From: Arthrobacter zhangbolii
GTDB lineage: Bacteria > Actinomycetota > Actinomycetes > Actinomycetales > Micrococcaceae
DNA length: 64,000 bases
Direction: 5' to 3'
NCBI RefSeq assembly: GCF_022869865.1
Contig: NZ_CP094984.1
Span: 2,542,001 to 2,606,000 of the forward strand
Shown here one piece after another: positions 36,109 through 45,090 of the stretch; position 1 is the stretch's first letter; each line of letters begins with the position of its first letter. The notes beneath the pieces are model-generated. The model saw nothing but the letters and a program-made list of their open reading frames with translations. It was not told where the DNA came from and ran no database searches. Position numbers and translations under genes: made by a program.

Positions 36109-37089
36109 ATGATCACAGTTACCGACCTCCGCAAGGTCTACCGGCAGGGTGAGCGCGATGTCACCGCCCTGGACGGCGTCAGCCTCAGCGTGCCGAAAGG
36201 CTCCATCCACGGCATCATCGGGCATTCAGGTGCCGGTAAATCCACGCTGGTGCGCTGCCTGACCCTGCTGGACCGGCCGACGTCGGGCTCCGTGACCATC
36301 GACGGACGCGAACTGACGGCCGTAAAGGACTCTGAGATCCGCGCGGCCCGACGCCGCATCGGCATGGTGTTCCAGCACGCGAACCTCATGGATTCCCGGA
36401 CTGCGGCAGCCAATATCGCCCATCCCCTGGAACTGGTGGGAACCAAAAAGAGCGTCATCGACGCCAAGGTGCGGGAACTGCTGGGCCTGGTGGGACTGGA
36501 AGGTTTTGCCGGCGCCTATCCCGCCCAGCTCTCCGGCGGCCAGAAGCAGCGCGTCGGCATTGCCCGGGCACTGGCCTCGGATCCTGATGTCCTGCTCTGT
36601 GATGAGCCCACGTCCGCCCTGGACCCGGCAACCACCGATGACATCCTGGATCTGATTTCGGACCTGACCCGCCGACTGGACCTGACGGTGCTGATCATTA
36701 CCCATGAAATGAACGTGGTGAAGCGCATCTGCGATTCCGTCTCCCTGCTGGAGGCGGGCCGCGTCGTGGAGCACGGACCGCTGCGCGAGGTTGCCTCGGA
36801 TCTGCGCGGCCGGCTCGCCAAGCAGCTCATTCCCCTGCCGGCCACTCCCCCGTCCCCGGGCGGACCGGTGCTGGAACTGCTGTTTACCGGCCAGACCACG
36901 TCGGACCCGGTGCTCTCGGCGCTGACCCGCCGCTTCGACACGGACGTCAACGTCCTGGCAGGCAGCGTTGAGCTGCTGGCCGGTACCCGCTTTGGGCGGC
37001 TGCGCATCCAGCTGGACACGCACACCGACATGACCGCCGTCCATGAATACCTCGCCCTGCAGGGCGTCACCGTGGAGGTGGCCGCATGA
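36109..37089 (+). CDS. metN: Methionine ABC transporter ATP-binding protein MetN
   Basis: A 326-residue ATPase of the methionine importer. Walker A is GHSGAGKST (38-46), the signature LSGGQKQRVGIARAL, Walker B LLCDEPTSALDP, and the H-loop ITHEMNVVK. The C-terminal 80 residues form the NIL/ACT-like domain that binds methionine and inhibits transport in this family. ATG 36109 follows GAGGA closely. It overlaps metI by 4 bp (ATGA). The three genes metN-metI-metQ make up a complete D/L-methionine uptake system. Confidence 0.95.
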   Translation: MITVTDLRKVYRQGERDVTALDGVSLSVPKGSIHGIIGHSGAGKSTLVRCLTLLDRPTSGSVTIDGRELTAVKDSEIRAARRRIGMVFQHANLMDSRTAAANIAHPLELVGTKKSVIDAKVRELLGLVGLEGFAGAYPAQLSGGQKQRVGIARALASDPDVLLCDEPTSALDPATTDDILDLISDLTRRLDLTVLIITHEMNVVKRICDSVSLLEAGRVVEHGPLREVASDLRGRLAKQLIPLPATPPSPGGPVLELLFTGQTTSDPVLSALTRRFDTDVNVLAGSVELLAGTRFGRLRIQLDTHTDMTAVHEYLALQGVTVEVAA

Positions 37090-37883
37090 ACTTCCTGAAC
37101 GAGCTTTTCGACAATCCCGGTATTACCAAGGCACTGCCCGAAGCAGTGGTTGAAACCCTGCAGATGGTTGGCATCTCCGGCTTCTTTACGCTGCTGATCG
37201 GCCTGCCGCTGGGCGTGTTCCTGCACACCAGCGCACCGGGCGGGCTGCGGCCGCTGCGCATCACGAACCGGATTGTCAGCGACATCATCGTGAACATCAC
37301 CCGGTCGGTGCCGTTCGCGATCCTGGCCGTCACCCTCATCCCGCTGGCCCGGCTGGTTACCGGAACCTCCATCGGCCCGGTGGCCGCGTCCGTGTCGCTG
37401 AGCATCGCCACCATTCCGTTCTTCGCCCGCCTGGTGGAAAACGCCCTGCGTGATGTCTCCGGCGGCAAGATCGATGCCGCCCTGGTAATGGGCTCCACCA
37501 AGATGCAGGTGGTCTCCAAGGTCCTGCTGCGCGAGGCCATGCCCGGCCTGGTGGCTGCCCTGACCACCACCATGGTGACCCTGGTCGGATACTCGGCCAT
37601 GGCCGGCATCATCGGCGGCGGCGGCCTGGGCCGGCTGGCCTACAACTACGGCGTCCAGCGTTTCGACACGCAGGTAATGCTCGTGACCATTGTCGTCATT
37701 GTGGCGCTGGTACAGATCATCCAGCTGGTGGGCGACTTGTTCTCCCGCCGGGTGGACCACCGTTCAGCCTCGGGCAGCAGCAGGCGCCGCCGTCCGGCCG
37801 CCGCTGTCCCGGGTACCGACGCCGAAGCAGCCGTGCGCCCTGCCGGCGGAGCGGACCGCGAACGGGACGGTGCCGCAGTCTGA
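37086..37883 (+). CDS. metI: Methionine ABC transporter permease MetI
   Basis: A 265-residue permease with five predicted transmembrane helices. The coupling-loop region that contacts MetN is IDAALVMGSTKMQVVSKVLL (about 136-155), the EAA-type motif of the MetI family. The first 220 residues match the family's normal length. About 45 extra residues at the C-terminus (after VDHRS) are basic, Ser/Arg/Ala/Pro-rich and probably disordered. The gene lies between metN, which it overlaps, and metQ, 128 bp downstream. That spacer shows no strong feature. Confidence 0.94.
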   Translation: MNFLNELFDNPGITKALPEAVVETLQMVGISGFFTLLIGLPLGVFLHTSAPGGLRPLRITNRIVSDIIVNITRSVPFAILAVTLIPLARLVTGTSIGPVAASVSLSIATIPFFARLVENALRDVSGGKIDAALVMGSTKMQVVSKVLLREAMPGLVAALTTTMVTLVGYSAMAGIIGGGGLGRLAYNYGVQRFDTQVMLVTIVVIVALVQIIQLVGDLFSRRVDHRSASGSSRRRRPAAAVPGTDAEAAVRPAGGADRERDGAAV

Positions 37884-38011
37884 TTCCCTCAGTTTTCCGC
37901 ACAGTCCGGGCAGCGTCCGGACTGATTCCCGGATCTGCAGCCAGTAGCCGCTAGCTGCACCCCACCCGCGGGCGGAGTTCCGTCACGGGTTTCGCGAAAG
38001 GAACGCACTCG

Positions 38012-38851
38012 ATGCGTAAAGCACTAACCCTCGTTGCCACCGGTGTGGCCACGGCTCTGGCGTTGACGGCTTGTGGTGGATCCGATTCCGCCCCCAGCGC
38101 CGTGGAGAGCCTTGACCCCGCCAATCCGGTAACCCTGACCGTGGGCGCCAGCCCGACGCCGCACGCCCGGATCCTGGAATTTGTCCGTGACAACCTCGCC
38201 GAAGAGGCCGGGCTGGAACTGGAGATCCAGGAATTCGACGATTACATCACGCCGAACATCTCCCTGAATGACGGCGACAGCGACGTCAATTACTACCAGC
38301 ACCTGCCGTACCTGGAATCCCAGATGGAAAGCCAGGGCTACGACTTCGAGCACGGTGCCGGCATCCATGTGGAGCCGTACGCCGCCTTCTCGGAGAAGCA
38401 CAAGGACGTCTCCAGCATTGAAGACGGTGCCCGCGTCATGGTCACCAACGATCCCTCCAATCAGGCCCGTGCCCTGAAGATGCTCGAAGATGCAGGCCTC
38501 GTCGAAGACATTGCCGAGGATTCCTCCGTGCTCACCCTCACCGACGAGCAGAACCCGAAGAACCTGGACTTCCAGGAAAACCAGCCCGAACTGCTGGTCA
38601 ACGATCTCAGTGATCCCACGGTGGACCTGGCTATCATCAACGGCAACTACATCCTCGAGGCGGGGCTGAGCACCGATGACGCCCTGCTGGTGGAGTCCGT
38701 GGAGGAGAACCCCTACGCGAACTTCCTGGTCTGGAAGACCGGCAGCAAGGATGCCCGGATCGACAAGCTCGAAGAGCTGCTGCACTCCCCCGAGGTCAAG
38801 GCCTTCATTGAAGAAACCTGGCCGAACGGCGACGTGACCGCTGCGTTCTAG
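38012..38851 (+). CDS. metQ: Methionine-binding lipoprotein MetQ
   Basis: A 279-residue substrate-binding protein of the NlpA/MetQ family. The lipoprotein signal peptide ends in the lipobox LTAC (Cys about 22), so it is anchored to the outer face of the membrane. The mature part starts with VTLTVGASPTPHARIL and includes DVNYYQHLPYLESQ, both typical of MetQ. It delivers methionine to MetI/MetN. ATG 38012 follows GAAAGGAACG. A very strong terminator lies 10 nt after its stop. Confidence 0.95.
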   Translation: MRKALTLVATGVATALALTACGGSDSAPSAVESLDPANPVTLTVGASPTPHARILEFVRDNLAEEAGLELEIQEFDDYITPNISLNDGDSDVNYYQHLPYLESQMESQGYDFEHGAGIHVEPYAAFSEKHKDVSSIEDGARVMVTNDPSNQARALKMLEDAGLVEDIAEDSSVLTLTDEQNPKNLDFQENQPELLVNDLSDPTVDLAIINGNYILEAGLSTDDALLVESVEENPYANFLVWKTGSKDARIDKLEELLHSPEVKAFIEETWPNGDVTAAF

Positions 38852-38860
38852 CCCACAGGC

Positions 38861-38905
38861 ACAATAAAAAACCCCGCACCTGCCAGGTGCGGGGTTTTTT
38901 ATTGT
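38861..38905. terminator. Bidirectional terminator between metQ and hemL
   Basis: A perfect 21-bp inverted repeat (38861-38881 and 38885-38905) with a 3-nt loop has A6 before and T6 after the GC-rich core. It can therefore act as a rho-independent terminator for metNIQ on the plus strand and for the heme operon on the minus strand. Confidence 0.95.
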
Positions 38906-38918
38906 CAGGATCCCGGGA

Positions 38919-40256
38919 TCAGGGCTGCGCCTGAGCGGCCGCCTTGGCGGCTGCCGGCAGCGCCGCGTAGATGCGGTCCATCGCGGCGTCGTCGTGGGCA
39001 CCGGAAAGGAACCATGCCTCGAAGACCGACGGCGGCAGGTACACCCCGGAGTCCAGCATGGAGTGGAAGAACGGCCGGTACCGGAACGCTTCCTGCGCCT
39101 GGGCCTGCTCGTAGTTGTGCACGCCGGTGGCGGAGGTGCCGAAGGCGACACTGAACAGGCTGCCTGCGCGCTGGATGCTGTGGTCCACGCCGGCCTTGTC
39201 CAGTTCGGCGGATACCGCGGCGGAGAGCTCCGCGCTGCGGGCGTCCACCGTGGCGTAAACCTCGGCGGTGGCTGCCTTCAGCGTGGCGACGCCGGCGGCC
39301 ATGGCGATCGGGTTACCGGAGAGGGTTCCGGCCTGGTAGACCGGTCCCAGCGGGGCCAGATAATCCATTACGTCGGCGCGGCCGCCCAGGGCCGCCACGG
39401 GCATGCCGCCGCCGATGACCTTGCCGAAGGTGAACAGGTCCGGCGTCCAGCGCTCCGCCGCGTCGGCTGCGCCGCCGGTGAGGCCCCAGTAGCCGGCCGG
39501 CCCGGTGCGGAAGCCGGTGAGGACCTCGTCCAGGATCAGCAGGGCACCGTGCGAGGCGGTGATGCGGGACAGTGCGGCGTTGAAGCCCTCGTCCGGGGTC
39601 ACCACGCCCATGTTGGCGGGGGCAGCCTCGGTAATGACCGCGGCGATGTCGGAGCCGTGCTCGGCAAAGGCCTTTTCCACGGCGGCAACATCGTTGTACG
39701 GCAACACCAGGGTCTCGGCAGCGGTGGCTGCCGTGACGCCGGCGGAGCCGGGCAGGGCCAGCGTGGCCAGGCCGGAGCCGGCGGAGGCCAGCAGGCCGTC
39801 CAGGTGTCCGTGGTAGCAGCCGGCGAATTTAATGACCAGGTTCCGGCCGGTGTAGCCACGGGCCAGCCGGATGGCGGTCATGGTGGCTTCGGTGCCGGTG
39901 GAAACCATGCGCAGGCGCTTCACAGCCGGCACGCGGTCCATGACCAGCTGCGCCAGCTCTGCCTCGGCGGGGGTGGAAGCGCCGAAGGAGAGCCCGTTAT
40001 CGACGGCCGCGTGCACGGCGGCCAGTACGTCCGGGTGCGAGTGGCCCACCAGCGCCGGACCCCACGAGCAGACGAGGTCCACGTAGTCGCGGCCCTCGGA
40101 GTCGGTGATGTACGGCCCCTTGGCGGAGACCATGAACTTCGGCGTGCCGCCCACCGAGCCGAAGGCCCGGACCGGGGAGTTCACGCCGCCGGGCATCAGG
40201 GCCCGGGCACGGTCGAAAAGCTCGTCATTGGAGGACGGTGTTACAGGTGAGGACAT
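38919..40256 (-). CDS. hemL: Glutamate-1-semialdehyde 2,1-aminomutase HemL
   Basis: A 445-residue PLP enzyme turning glutamate-1-semialdehyde, made via HemA, into 5-aminolevulinate. The PLP-binding lysine lies in [12 protein letters not shown] (K279), and [13 protein letters not shown] supplies the Asp that holds the pyridine nitrogen. [12 protein letters not shown] near the start is the family signature. It is the last gene of the minus-strand heme operon, sharing one nucleotide (TAATG) with the stop of hemB. The operon then ends at the strong 38861-38905 terminator. Confidence 0.96.
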   Translation of the reverse strand: MSSPVTPSSNDELFDRARALMPGGVNSPVRAFGSVGGTPKFMVSAKGPYITDSEGRDYVDLVCSWGPALVGHSHPDVLAAVHAAVDNGLSFGASTPAEAELAQLVMDRVPAVKRLRMVSTGTEATMTAIRLARGYTGRNLVIKFAGCYHGHLDGLLASAGSGLATLALPGSAGVTAATAAETLVLPYNDVAAVEKAFAEHGSDIAAVITEAAPANMGVVTPDEGFNAALSRITASHGALLILDEVLTGFRTGPAGYWGLTGGAADAAERWTPDLFTFGKVIGGGMPVAALGGRADVMDYLAPLGPVYQAGTLSGNPIAMAAGVATLKAATAEVYATVDARSAELSAAVSAELDKAGVDHSIQRAGSLFSVAFGTSATGVHNYEQAQAQEAFRYRPFFHSMLDSGVYLPPSVFEAWFLSGAHDDAAMDRIYAALPAAAKAAAQAQP

Positions 40257-41239
40257 TACTTGCTTTCCTTCAGCCAGGCTGCCAGCTCGGCGGCCCAGTA
40301 GGTGAGAATCATGTTCGCGCCGGCCCGCTTGATGCCCAGCACCGACTCTTCGATGGCCCGGCGGCGGTCAATCCAGCCGTTGGCGGCGGCAGCTTCAATC
40401 ATCGCGTACTCGCCTGAAATCTGGTAAGCGCCCACCGGCACCGGTGACATCGCGGCCACGTCGGCCAGCACGTCCAGGTAGCTCATGGCCGGCTTGACCA
40501 TCACCATGTCGGCGCCTTCTTCGAGGTCCAGCTCCACTTCCAGAAGCGCCTCACGGCGGTTGGCAGCTTCCATCTGGTAGGTCCGGCGGTCGCCCTTGAG
40601 CTGGGAGTCCACCGCTTCACGGAACGGTCCGTAGAACGCCGAGGCGTACTTGGCGGCGTAGGCGAAGAGGGAAACGTCCTGGTAGCCGGCCTCGTCCAGA
40701 GCCTGGCGGATAACGGCTATCTGGCCGTCCATCATGCCGGACGGGCCCAGGACGTGGGCGCCGGCGCGGGCCTGCTCCACAGCCATCCGGCCGTAGATTT
40801 CCAACGTGGTGTCGTTATCCACCACGCCGTTGTCATCCAGCACCCCGCAGTGTCCGTGGTCGGTGAATTCATCCAGGCAGACATCGCTCATAATCACCAG
40901 CTCGTCGCCCACTTCTTCGCGCACCGCCGCGATGCCGCGGTTGAGGATGCCGTTGGGGTCCGTGCCGGCGCTGCCCACGGCGTCGCGTTCAGCGGGGATG
41001 CCAAAGAGCATGATGCCGCCCACCCCGAGTTCCACTGCTTCCGCGGCGGCCTTCTTCAGGGAGTCCATGGTGTGCTGGACAACGCCGGGCATGGAGGTCA
41101 GCGGATTGGGTTCGGTAATCCCCTCGCGAACAAAGGCGGGCAGGATCAGCTCGGCCGGATCGAGCCGGTATTCGGCGGTCAGGCGGCGCATGGCGGGTGT
41201 GGTGCGCAGCCGGCGGGGACGGTGCTGGGGGAAGCTCAT
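40256..41239 (-). CDS. hemB: 5-Aminolevulinate dehydratase (porphobilinogen synthase) HemB
   Basis: A 327-residue enzyme condensing two 5-aminolevulinates to porphobilinogen. The two active-site lysines lie in [13 protein letters not shown] and VKPAMSYLD. The metal loop [14 protein letters not shown] keeps two of the three cysteines found in zinc-type enzymes. ATG 41239 ([12 protein letters not shown]) is chosen over a longer reading that overlaps hemD. It lies 32 bp after hemD and its TAA shares a nucleotide with the hemL ATG. Confidence 0.96.
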   Translation of the reverse strand: MSFPQHRPRRLRTTPAMRRLTAEYRLDPAELILPAFVREGITEPNPLTSMPGVVQHTMDSLKKAAAEAVELGVGGIMLFGIPAERDAVGSAGTDPNGILNRGIAAVREEVGDELVIMSDVCLDEFTDHGHCGVLDDNGVVDNDTTLEIYGRMAVEQARAGAHVLGPSGMMDGQIAVIRQALDEAGYQDVSLFAYAAKYASAFYGPFREAVDSQLKGDRRTYQMEAANRREALLEVELDLEEGADMVMVKPAMSYLDVLADVAAMSPVPVGAYQISGEYAMIEAAAANGWIDRRRAIEESVLGIKRAGANMILTYWAAELAAWLKESK

Positions 41240-41271
41240 AGAGGTAAGTCTGCCTTCCGGTATTGGTGGAG

Positions 41272-42138
41272 CTAGTTTTTGGAGCCCGTTGACATAGCAA
41301 CGGACAGTGCCTGCGCTATTCCCTTGGGAGTCGGGTGTTCCGCCACGGCATGCAGCGGCAGGTGAAGCCCGCGCATCTGCGCGGCTGTGCTGTCTCCGAT
41401 CGCCACCAGCAGTGTGCCCGCAGGTACCGGGGAACACCGCGTCGCGAAACGCAGGGCAATGCTCGGGGAGGTCAGGACGACGGCACGGGGCCCGGCAGGC
41501 GCCAGGGCGCGGAACGCCGAAGCGTCCAGGAGTCCGTCAGCGGGAACCTCAGGGGTGAAGCGCATTCCCGGCGCCGGGAAATCAACGGTGCAGTAAGCGG
41601 TGACGGCACGCACCTCCCAGCCCAGGGCGGTCAGCGCGTCATGCAGCGAAGGGTCGGCAATGTCCGCCTGGGGCAGCAGGACCCGCAGGTCTCCCCCTTC
41701 GGGGTCTGAGCCGGAGGGGTCCGGCCAGGACGCAGCCAGTCCGCGGGCAGACTGGTCCGAGTCGGGCATAAAATCGACGTCGAAACCTGCCTCCTCCAAG
41801 GCATGCCGGGTGCCCGCACCCACCGCCGCGATCCGGGTATCCGCCGGAACCACGGATCCGGGGAGGATCCCCAGGGCAGCACACCGGTGCGTGACGGCCC
41901 GGACGGTTGTCACGGAAGTGAACACCACCCAGGCGAACCGGCCTGCCCTGAGCGCATTCAGTGCTCCGTCCAGTGCCGCCGTGTCCGCGGGGAACTGGAA
42001 GTCGATCAGCGGCATCAGCGCTACCGCTGCACCGCAGTCCTCCAGTTCCCGGACCATGGCCGAGGCCCGGTCCGGGGTACGCGGAAGCACCACGCTGAGT
42101 CCGGTGAGGTCCGGACCGTTATGCCTGGTGGCTGCCAT
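41272..42138 (-). CDS. hemD: Uroporphyrinogen-III synthase HemD
   Basis: A 288-residue enzyme closing hydroxymethylbilane, with inversion of ring D, into uroporphyrinogen III. HemD proteins share little sequence. The assignment rests on [13 protein letters not shown] at the start, [29 protein letters not shown] and [13 protein letters not shown], plus its place directly after hemC (21 bp). It is a stand-alone protein, not fused to a methyltransferase as in some actinobacteria. Confidence 0.9.
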   Translation of the reverse strand: MAATRHNGPDLTGLSVVLPRTPDRASAMVRELEDCGAAVALMPLIDFQFPADTAALDGALNALRAGRFAWVVFTSVTTVRAVTHRCAALGILPGSVVPADTRIAAVGAGTRHALEEAGFDVDFMPDSDQSARGLAASWPDPSGSDPEGGDLRVLLPQADIADPSLHDALTALGWEVRAVTAYCTVDFPAPGMRFTPEVPADGLLDASAFRALAPAGPRAVVLTSPSIALRFATRCSPVPAGTLLVAIGDSTAAQMRGLHLPLHAVAEHPTPKGIAQALSVAMSTGSKN

Positions 42139-42159
42139 CTCAGCAGGACCCGTGGAGCA

Positions 42160-43116
42160 TCAGCTGGCGGGCAGATCTGTGAGCTGCCCGGCGCCGGCTG
42201 CCAGCAGTTCCTCGGCAACCTGCACGCCGAGGGCGCGGGCTGCGTCTTCGCTGAGGTCCGCGACGGCGGCGCTGCGCCGCAGCAGGCGGGTTCCATCATC
42301 GCTGCAGACCACTGCTTCGAGGCTGATGGTGCCTTCCTCCACATGCGCCAGTGCGCCTACGGGGGCGGTGCATCCGGCTTCAAGCCTGCCCAGCATGGCG
42401 CGTTCAGCGGCCACGGTGAGCCTGCTGTCCCGGTGGTCATATGCCTGCAGTGCCTTCGCCAGCGCACCGTCTTCGGCATCGGCGGTACGGCACTCCACGG
42501 CCAGGGCGCCCTGGCCCGGGGCAGGTAGCATCACGGCGGGATCAATGAACTCGGTGACCACACCCAGACGGCCCAGCCGGGCCAGTCCGGCCGCGGCGAG
42601 CACCACGGCGTCGAGGTCTCCCGGCGCGCCTGCCACGAGTCCTGCCACGCGTCCCAGCCGGGTATCCACGTTGCCGCGGATGTCCACGATCTCCAGGTCC
42701 GGGCGGGCGGCCCGCAGCTGTGCGGCACGGCGCGGCGAGCCGGTGCCGATTTTGGCTCCGGCCGGAAGCTCCGCCAGGGTCAGGCCGTCACGGGCGCAGA
42801 GCACGTCGCGTACGTCCACGCGTTCGGGAATGGCGCCTAGCGCCAGGCCCGGGGCCGCAGCCGTCGGAAGGTCCTTGAGCGAATGCACGGCGACATCGCA
42901 GTCCCCCCTCAGCAGCGATTCGCGCAGTGCAGCGACAAAAACCCCGGTTCCGCCGATTTGGGACAACGCGGCACGGTTGATGTCCCCCTCGGTACGCACG
43001 CGCACCAGTTCGACGTCGAACCCGCCCAGGGCCGAAAGCGCTTCGGACACCGTGGTGGTCTGCGTAACGGCGAGGGCACTGCCGCGGGTCCCGATCAGGA
43101 CGGGCGAGTGGGCCAC
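42160..43116 (-). CDS. hemC: Porphobilinogen deaminase HemC
   Basis: A 318-residue enzyme joining four porphobilinogens into hydroxymethylbilane. The dipyrromethane cofactor attaches to the Cys in RLEAGCTAPVGA (C249). Other signatures are IGTRGSALAVTQT, DVAVHSLKDLPT and the catalytic region around GTGSPRRAAQL. It starts at GTG 43116, which shares one nucleotide with the hemH TAG (TAGTG), so the two are tightly coupled. Confidence 0.96.
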   Translation of the reverse strand: MAHSPVLIGTRGSALAVTQTTTVSEALSALGGFDVELVRVRTEGDINRAALSQIGGTGVFVAALRESLLRGDCDVAVHSLKDLPTAAAPGLALGAIPERVDVRDVLCARDGLTLAELPAGAKIGTGSPRRAAQLRAARPDLEIVDIRGNVDTRLGRVAGLVAGAPGDLDAVVLAAAGLARLGRLGVVTEFIDPAVMLPAPGQGALAVECRTADAEDGALAKALQAYDHRDSRLTVAAERAMLGRLEAGCTAPVGALAHVEEGTISLEAVVCSDDGTRLLRRSAAVADLSEDAARALGVQVAEELLAAGAGQLTDLPAS

Positions 43117-44312
43117 TATTCGACACCCACAGTGGAATCAGCGCCGGCGATGGTCGGCTTTTCGCCGCGCAGGTTCGCGCAGCAGCCGGGACGGCAGACG
43201 TCGTACCACGGACCGAGCGCGGTCAGCGCGGGACGGTCGGCAATGTTGTTCTCCACCGTGCGCTCCTGGACCAGGTCCACCAGGCCGGAGACAAAGGTGT
43301 CGTGGATGCCCGGTGTCGGAGTGCGGTCTGCAGCGAGGCCAAGTTCCTTGCAGGTATCCATGGCTTCGGTGTCCAGGTCCCAGAGGACTTCCATGTGGTC
43401 GCTGACAAAGCCGAGCGGGACAATCACCACGCCGTTGACGCCCTTGGCCGGCAGTTCGGCAATGGCATCGTTGATGTCCGGTTCCAGCCAGGGAATGTGC
43501 GGGGCGCCGGAGCGGGACTGGTAGACCAGCTGCCAGTCCAGGCCTGCCGCTTCGGGGATCCGGTCCATGATGGCGCGGGCGTTGGCCAGGTGCTGGGCAA
43601 CGTAGGCGCTGCCTTCTTCGAACTCCCGGTCGCGGGGGCCGGAGGCCTCGGCGTCGGCAGTGGGAATGGAGTGAGTGGAGAAGAGGATTTCAATCTTCCC
43701 GTCCGTGATGCCCCGGGCCTCCAGCTGTTCGCGGACCTTGGCGACCGACTCGCGCACGCCTTCGACGAACGGCTCCACAAACCCCGGGTGGTCGAAGTAC
43801 TGACGTACCTTGTCCACCTGCAGCTTCTTGTCCAGGCCGGTCTTGAGCAGGTTCATGCCCAGGTCCTCCCGGTACTGGCGGCAGCTGGAGTAGGAGGAGT
43901 AAACACTGGTGGTGACCATCAGGATCCGGCGGTACCCGGTGTCATAGGCGTCCTGCAGGACATCCTTGATGTAGGGCGCCCAGTTGCGGTTGCCCCACAG
44001 TACGGGCAGCTCCACGCCTCGGCGTTCCAGCTCAGCCTCGAGTGCAGCCTTCAGCGCACGGTTCTGGGCGTTGATGGGGCTGATGCCGCCGTTGGCCCGG
44101 TAGTGCGTGGCGACTTCCTCCAGCCGCTCATCGGGGATACCGCGGCCGGCGGTGACGTTGCGCAGGAAGGGAATTACGTCTTCCTGGCCTTCCGGGCCGC
44201 CGAAGGATGCCAGCAGGATGGCGTCGTAATGCTTCGGTTCCATGCGCCCGTTTTCGTCAACCCCTTCCAGCGGGTTGAACGCAGCGGGCTCGTGGGAAAG
44301 GTCGGATGTCAT
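43116..44312 (-). CDS. hemH: Coproporphyrin ferrochelatase (HemH/CpfC)
   Basis: A 398-residue chelatase inserting Fe2+ into coproporphyrin III. AILLASFGGPEG opens the domain (about 31-42) and FSTHSIPTAD includes the catalytic His. Because hemQ and hemY of the coproporphyrin branch flank it, coproporphyrin rather than protoporphyrin is the likely substrate. The C-terminus has three cysteines (VCRPGCCANLRG) that could hold the [2Fe-2S] cluster known in actinobacterial chelatases. The first 25 residues are an extra unstructured leader. It overlaps hemQ by 4 bp. Confidence 0.94.
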   Translation of the reverse strand: MTSDLSHEPAAFNPLEGVDENGRMEPKHYDAILLASFGGPEGQEDVIPFLRNVTAGRGIPDERLEEVATHYRANGGISPINAQNRALKAALEAELERRGVELPVLWGNRNWAPYIKDVLQDAYDTGYRRILMVTTSVYSSYSSCRQYREDLGMNLLKTGLDKKLQVDKVRQYFDHPGFVEPFVEGVRESVAKVREQLEARGITDGKIEILFSTHSIPTADAEASGPRDREFEEGSAYVAQHLANARAIMDRIPEAAGLDWQLVYQSRSGAPHIPWLEPDINDAIAELPAKGVNGVVIVPLGFVSDHMEVLWDLDTEAMDTCKELGLAADRTPTPGIHDTFVSGLVDLVQERTVENNIADRPALTALGPWYDVCRPGCCANLRGEKPTIAGADSTVGVE

Positions 44313-45016
44313 TTAAGTACCTCGGCAACTTCGGCGGCCGGGATACGCCGGCCGGTATAGAACGGAACTTCCTCGCGGACATGGTTGCGGGCTTCAGTGG
44401 AGCGCAGGTGGCGCATCATGTCGACCAGATCAACCAGATTGGGGGCCTCCAGGCCAAGGATCCACTCCCAGTCGCCCAGGGCGAAGGAAGCTACGGTATT
44501 CGCAAGGACCTGGGGGAATTCGCGGCCCAGCATACCGTGGTCGCGCAGCATCTTGCCGCGCTCCTCGGCGGGCAGCAGGTACCACTCGTAGGAGCGGACA
44601 AAGGGATAGACGCAAATCCAGGCCTCGGGCTCGATACCGCGGGCAAAGGAAGGCCAGTGGTTCTTCGAGAACTCCGCATCGCGGTGCACGCCCATGGCGG
44701 ACCAGGCAATTTCGGTGTTCGCAAACAGTTCCGTGCGCCGGATCCGGCGCAGGGCTGCCTGCAGCGCTTCGGCCTTGCTGCCGTGCAGCCAGACCATCAC
44801 GTCCGCGTCAACGCGCATGGCGGACACGTCGTACAGGCCGCGCAGTGTCACGTTGTCGGCGCCGAGGTCCTTCGCGAGGGTTTCAAAGGCCTCCACTGCA
44901 CCGTCGGAGACCGGTGTCGCGGGCGCCCCGGACCGCTTGAATACGGTCCAGAGGGTAAAGAACTGCTCTTCGTTTTCAGCCGCCCCGGAGGCGCTCTGAT
45001 CCATCGTCTCAGTCAT
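44309..45016 (-). CDS. hemQ: Coproheme decarboxylase HemQ (ChdC)
   Basis: A 235-residue chlorite-dismutase-fold protein that decarboxylates coproheme to heme b with peroxide, the last step of the coproporphyrin-dependent pathway. The catalytic Tyr is in YPFVRSYEWY (about Y137), and the proximal heme His is probably H160 in MLRDHGMLG. Its presence between hemY and hemH identifies the Gram-positive pathway. ATG 45016 opens downstream of a 74-bp spacer containing an A/T-rich palindrome, so a promoter may lie there. Confidence 0.95.
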   Translation of the reverse strand: MTETMDQSASGAAENEEQFFTLWTVFKRSGAPATPVSDGAVEAFETLAKDLGADNVTLRGLYDVSAMRVDADVMVWLHGSKAEALQAALRRIRRTELFANTEIAWSAMGVHRDAEFSKNHWPSFARGIEPEAWICVYPFVRSYEWYLLPAEERGKMLRDHGMLGREFPQVLANTVASFALGDWEWILGLEAPNLVDLVDMMRHLRSTEARNHVREEVPFYTGRRIPAAEVAEVLK

Positions 45017-45062
45017 GATTAACAGTCTGCCCCTTGCTTGTGGGTAAATCGAAACACAGAAC

Positions 45063-45079
45063 TTCTACAACTTGTAGAA
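45063..45079. promoter_or_regulatory. Palindrome upstream of hemQ (operator candidate)
   Basis: TTCTACA and TGTAGAA, separated by ACT, form a perfect 7-bp inverted repeat in an A/T-rich patch between hemY and hemQ. It lies 47-63 nt before the hemQ ATG on the minus strand, the right distance for an operator or promoter element controlling hemQHCDBL. It has no U-tract, so a terminator for hemY is less likely. Confidence 0.55.
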
Positions 45080-45090
45080 AGTGGTTAATG

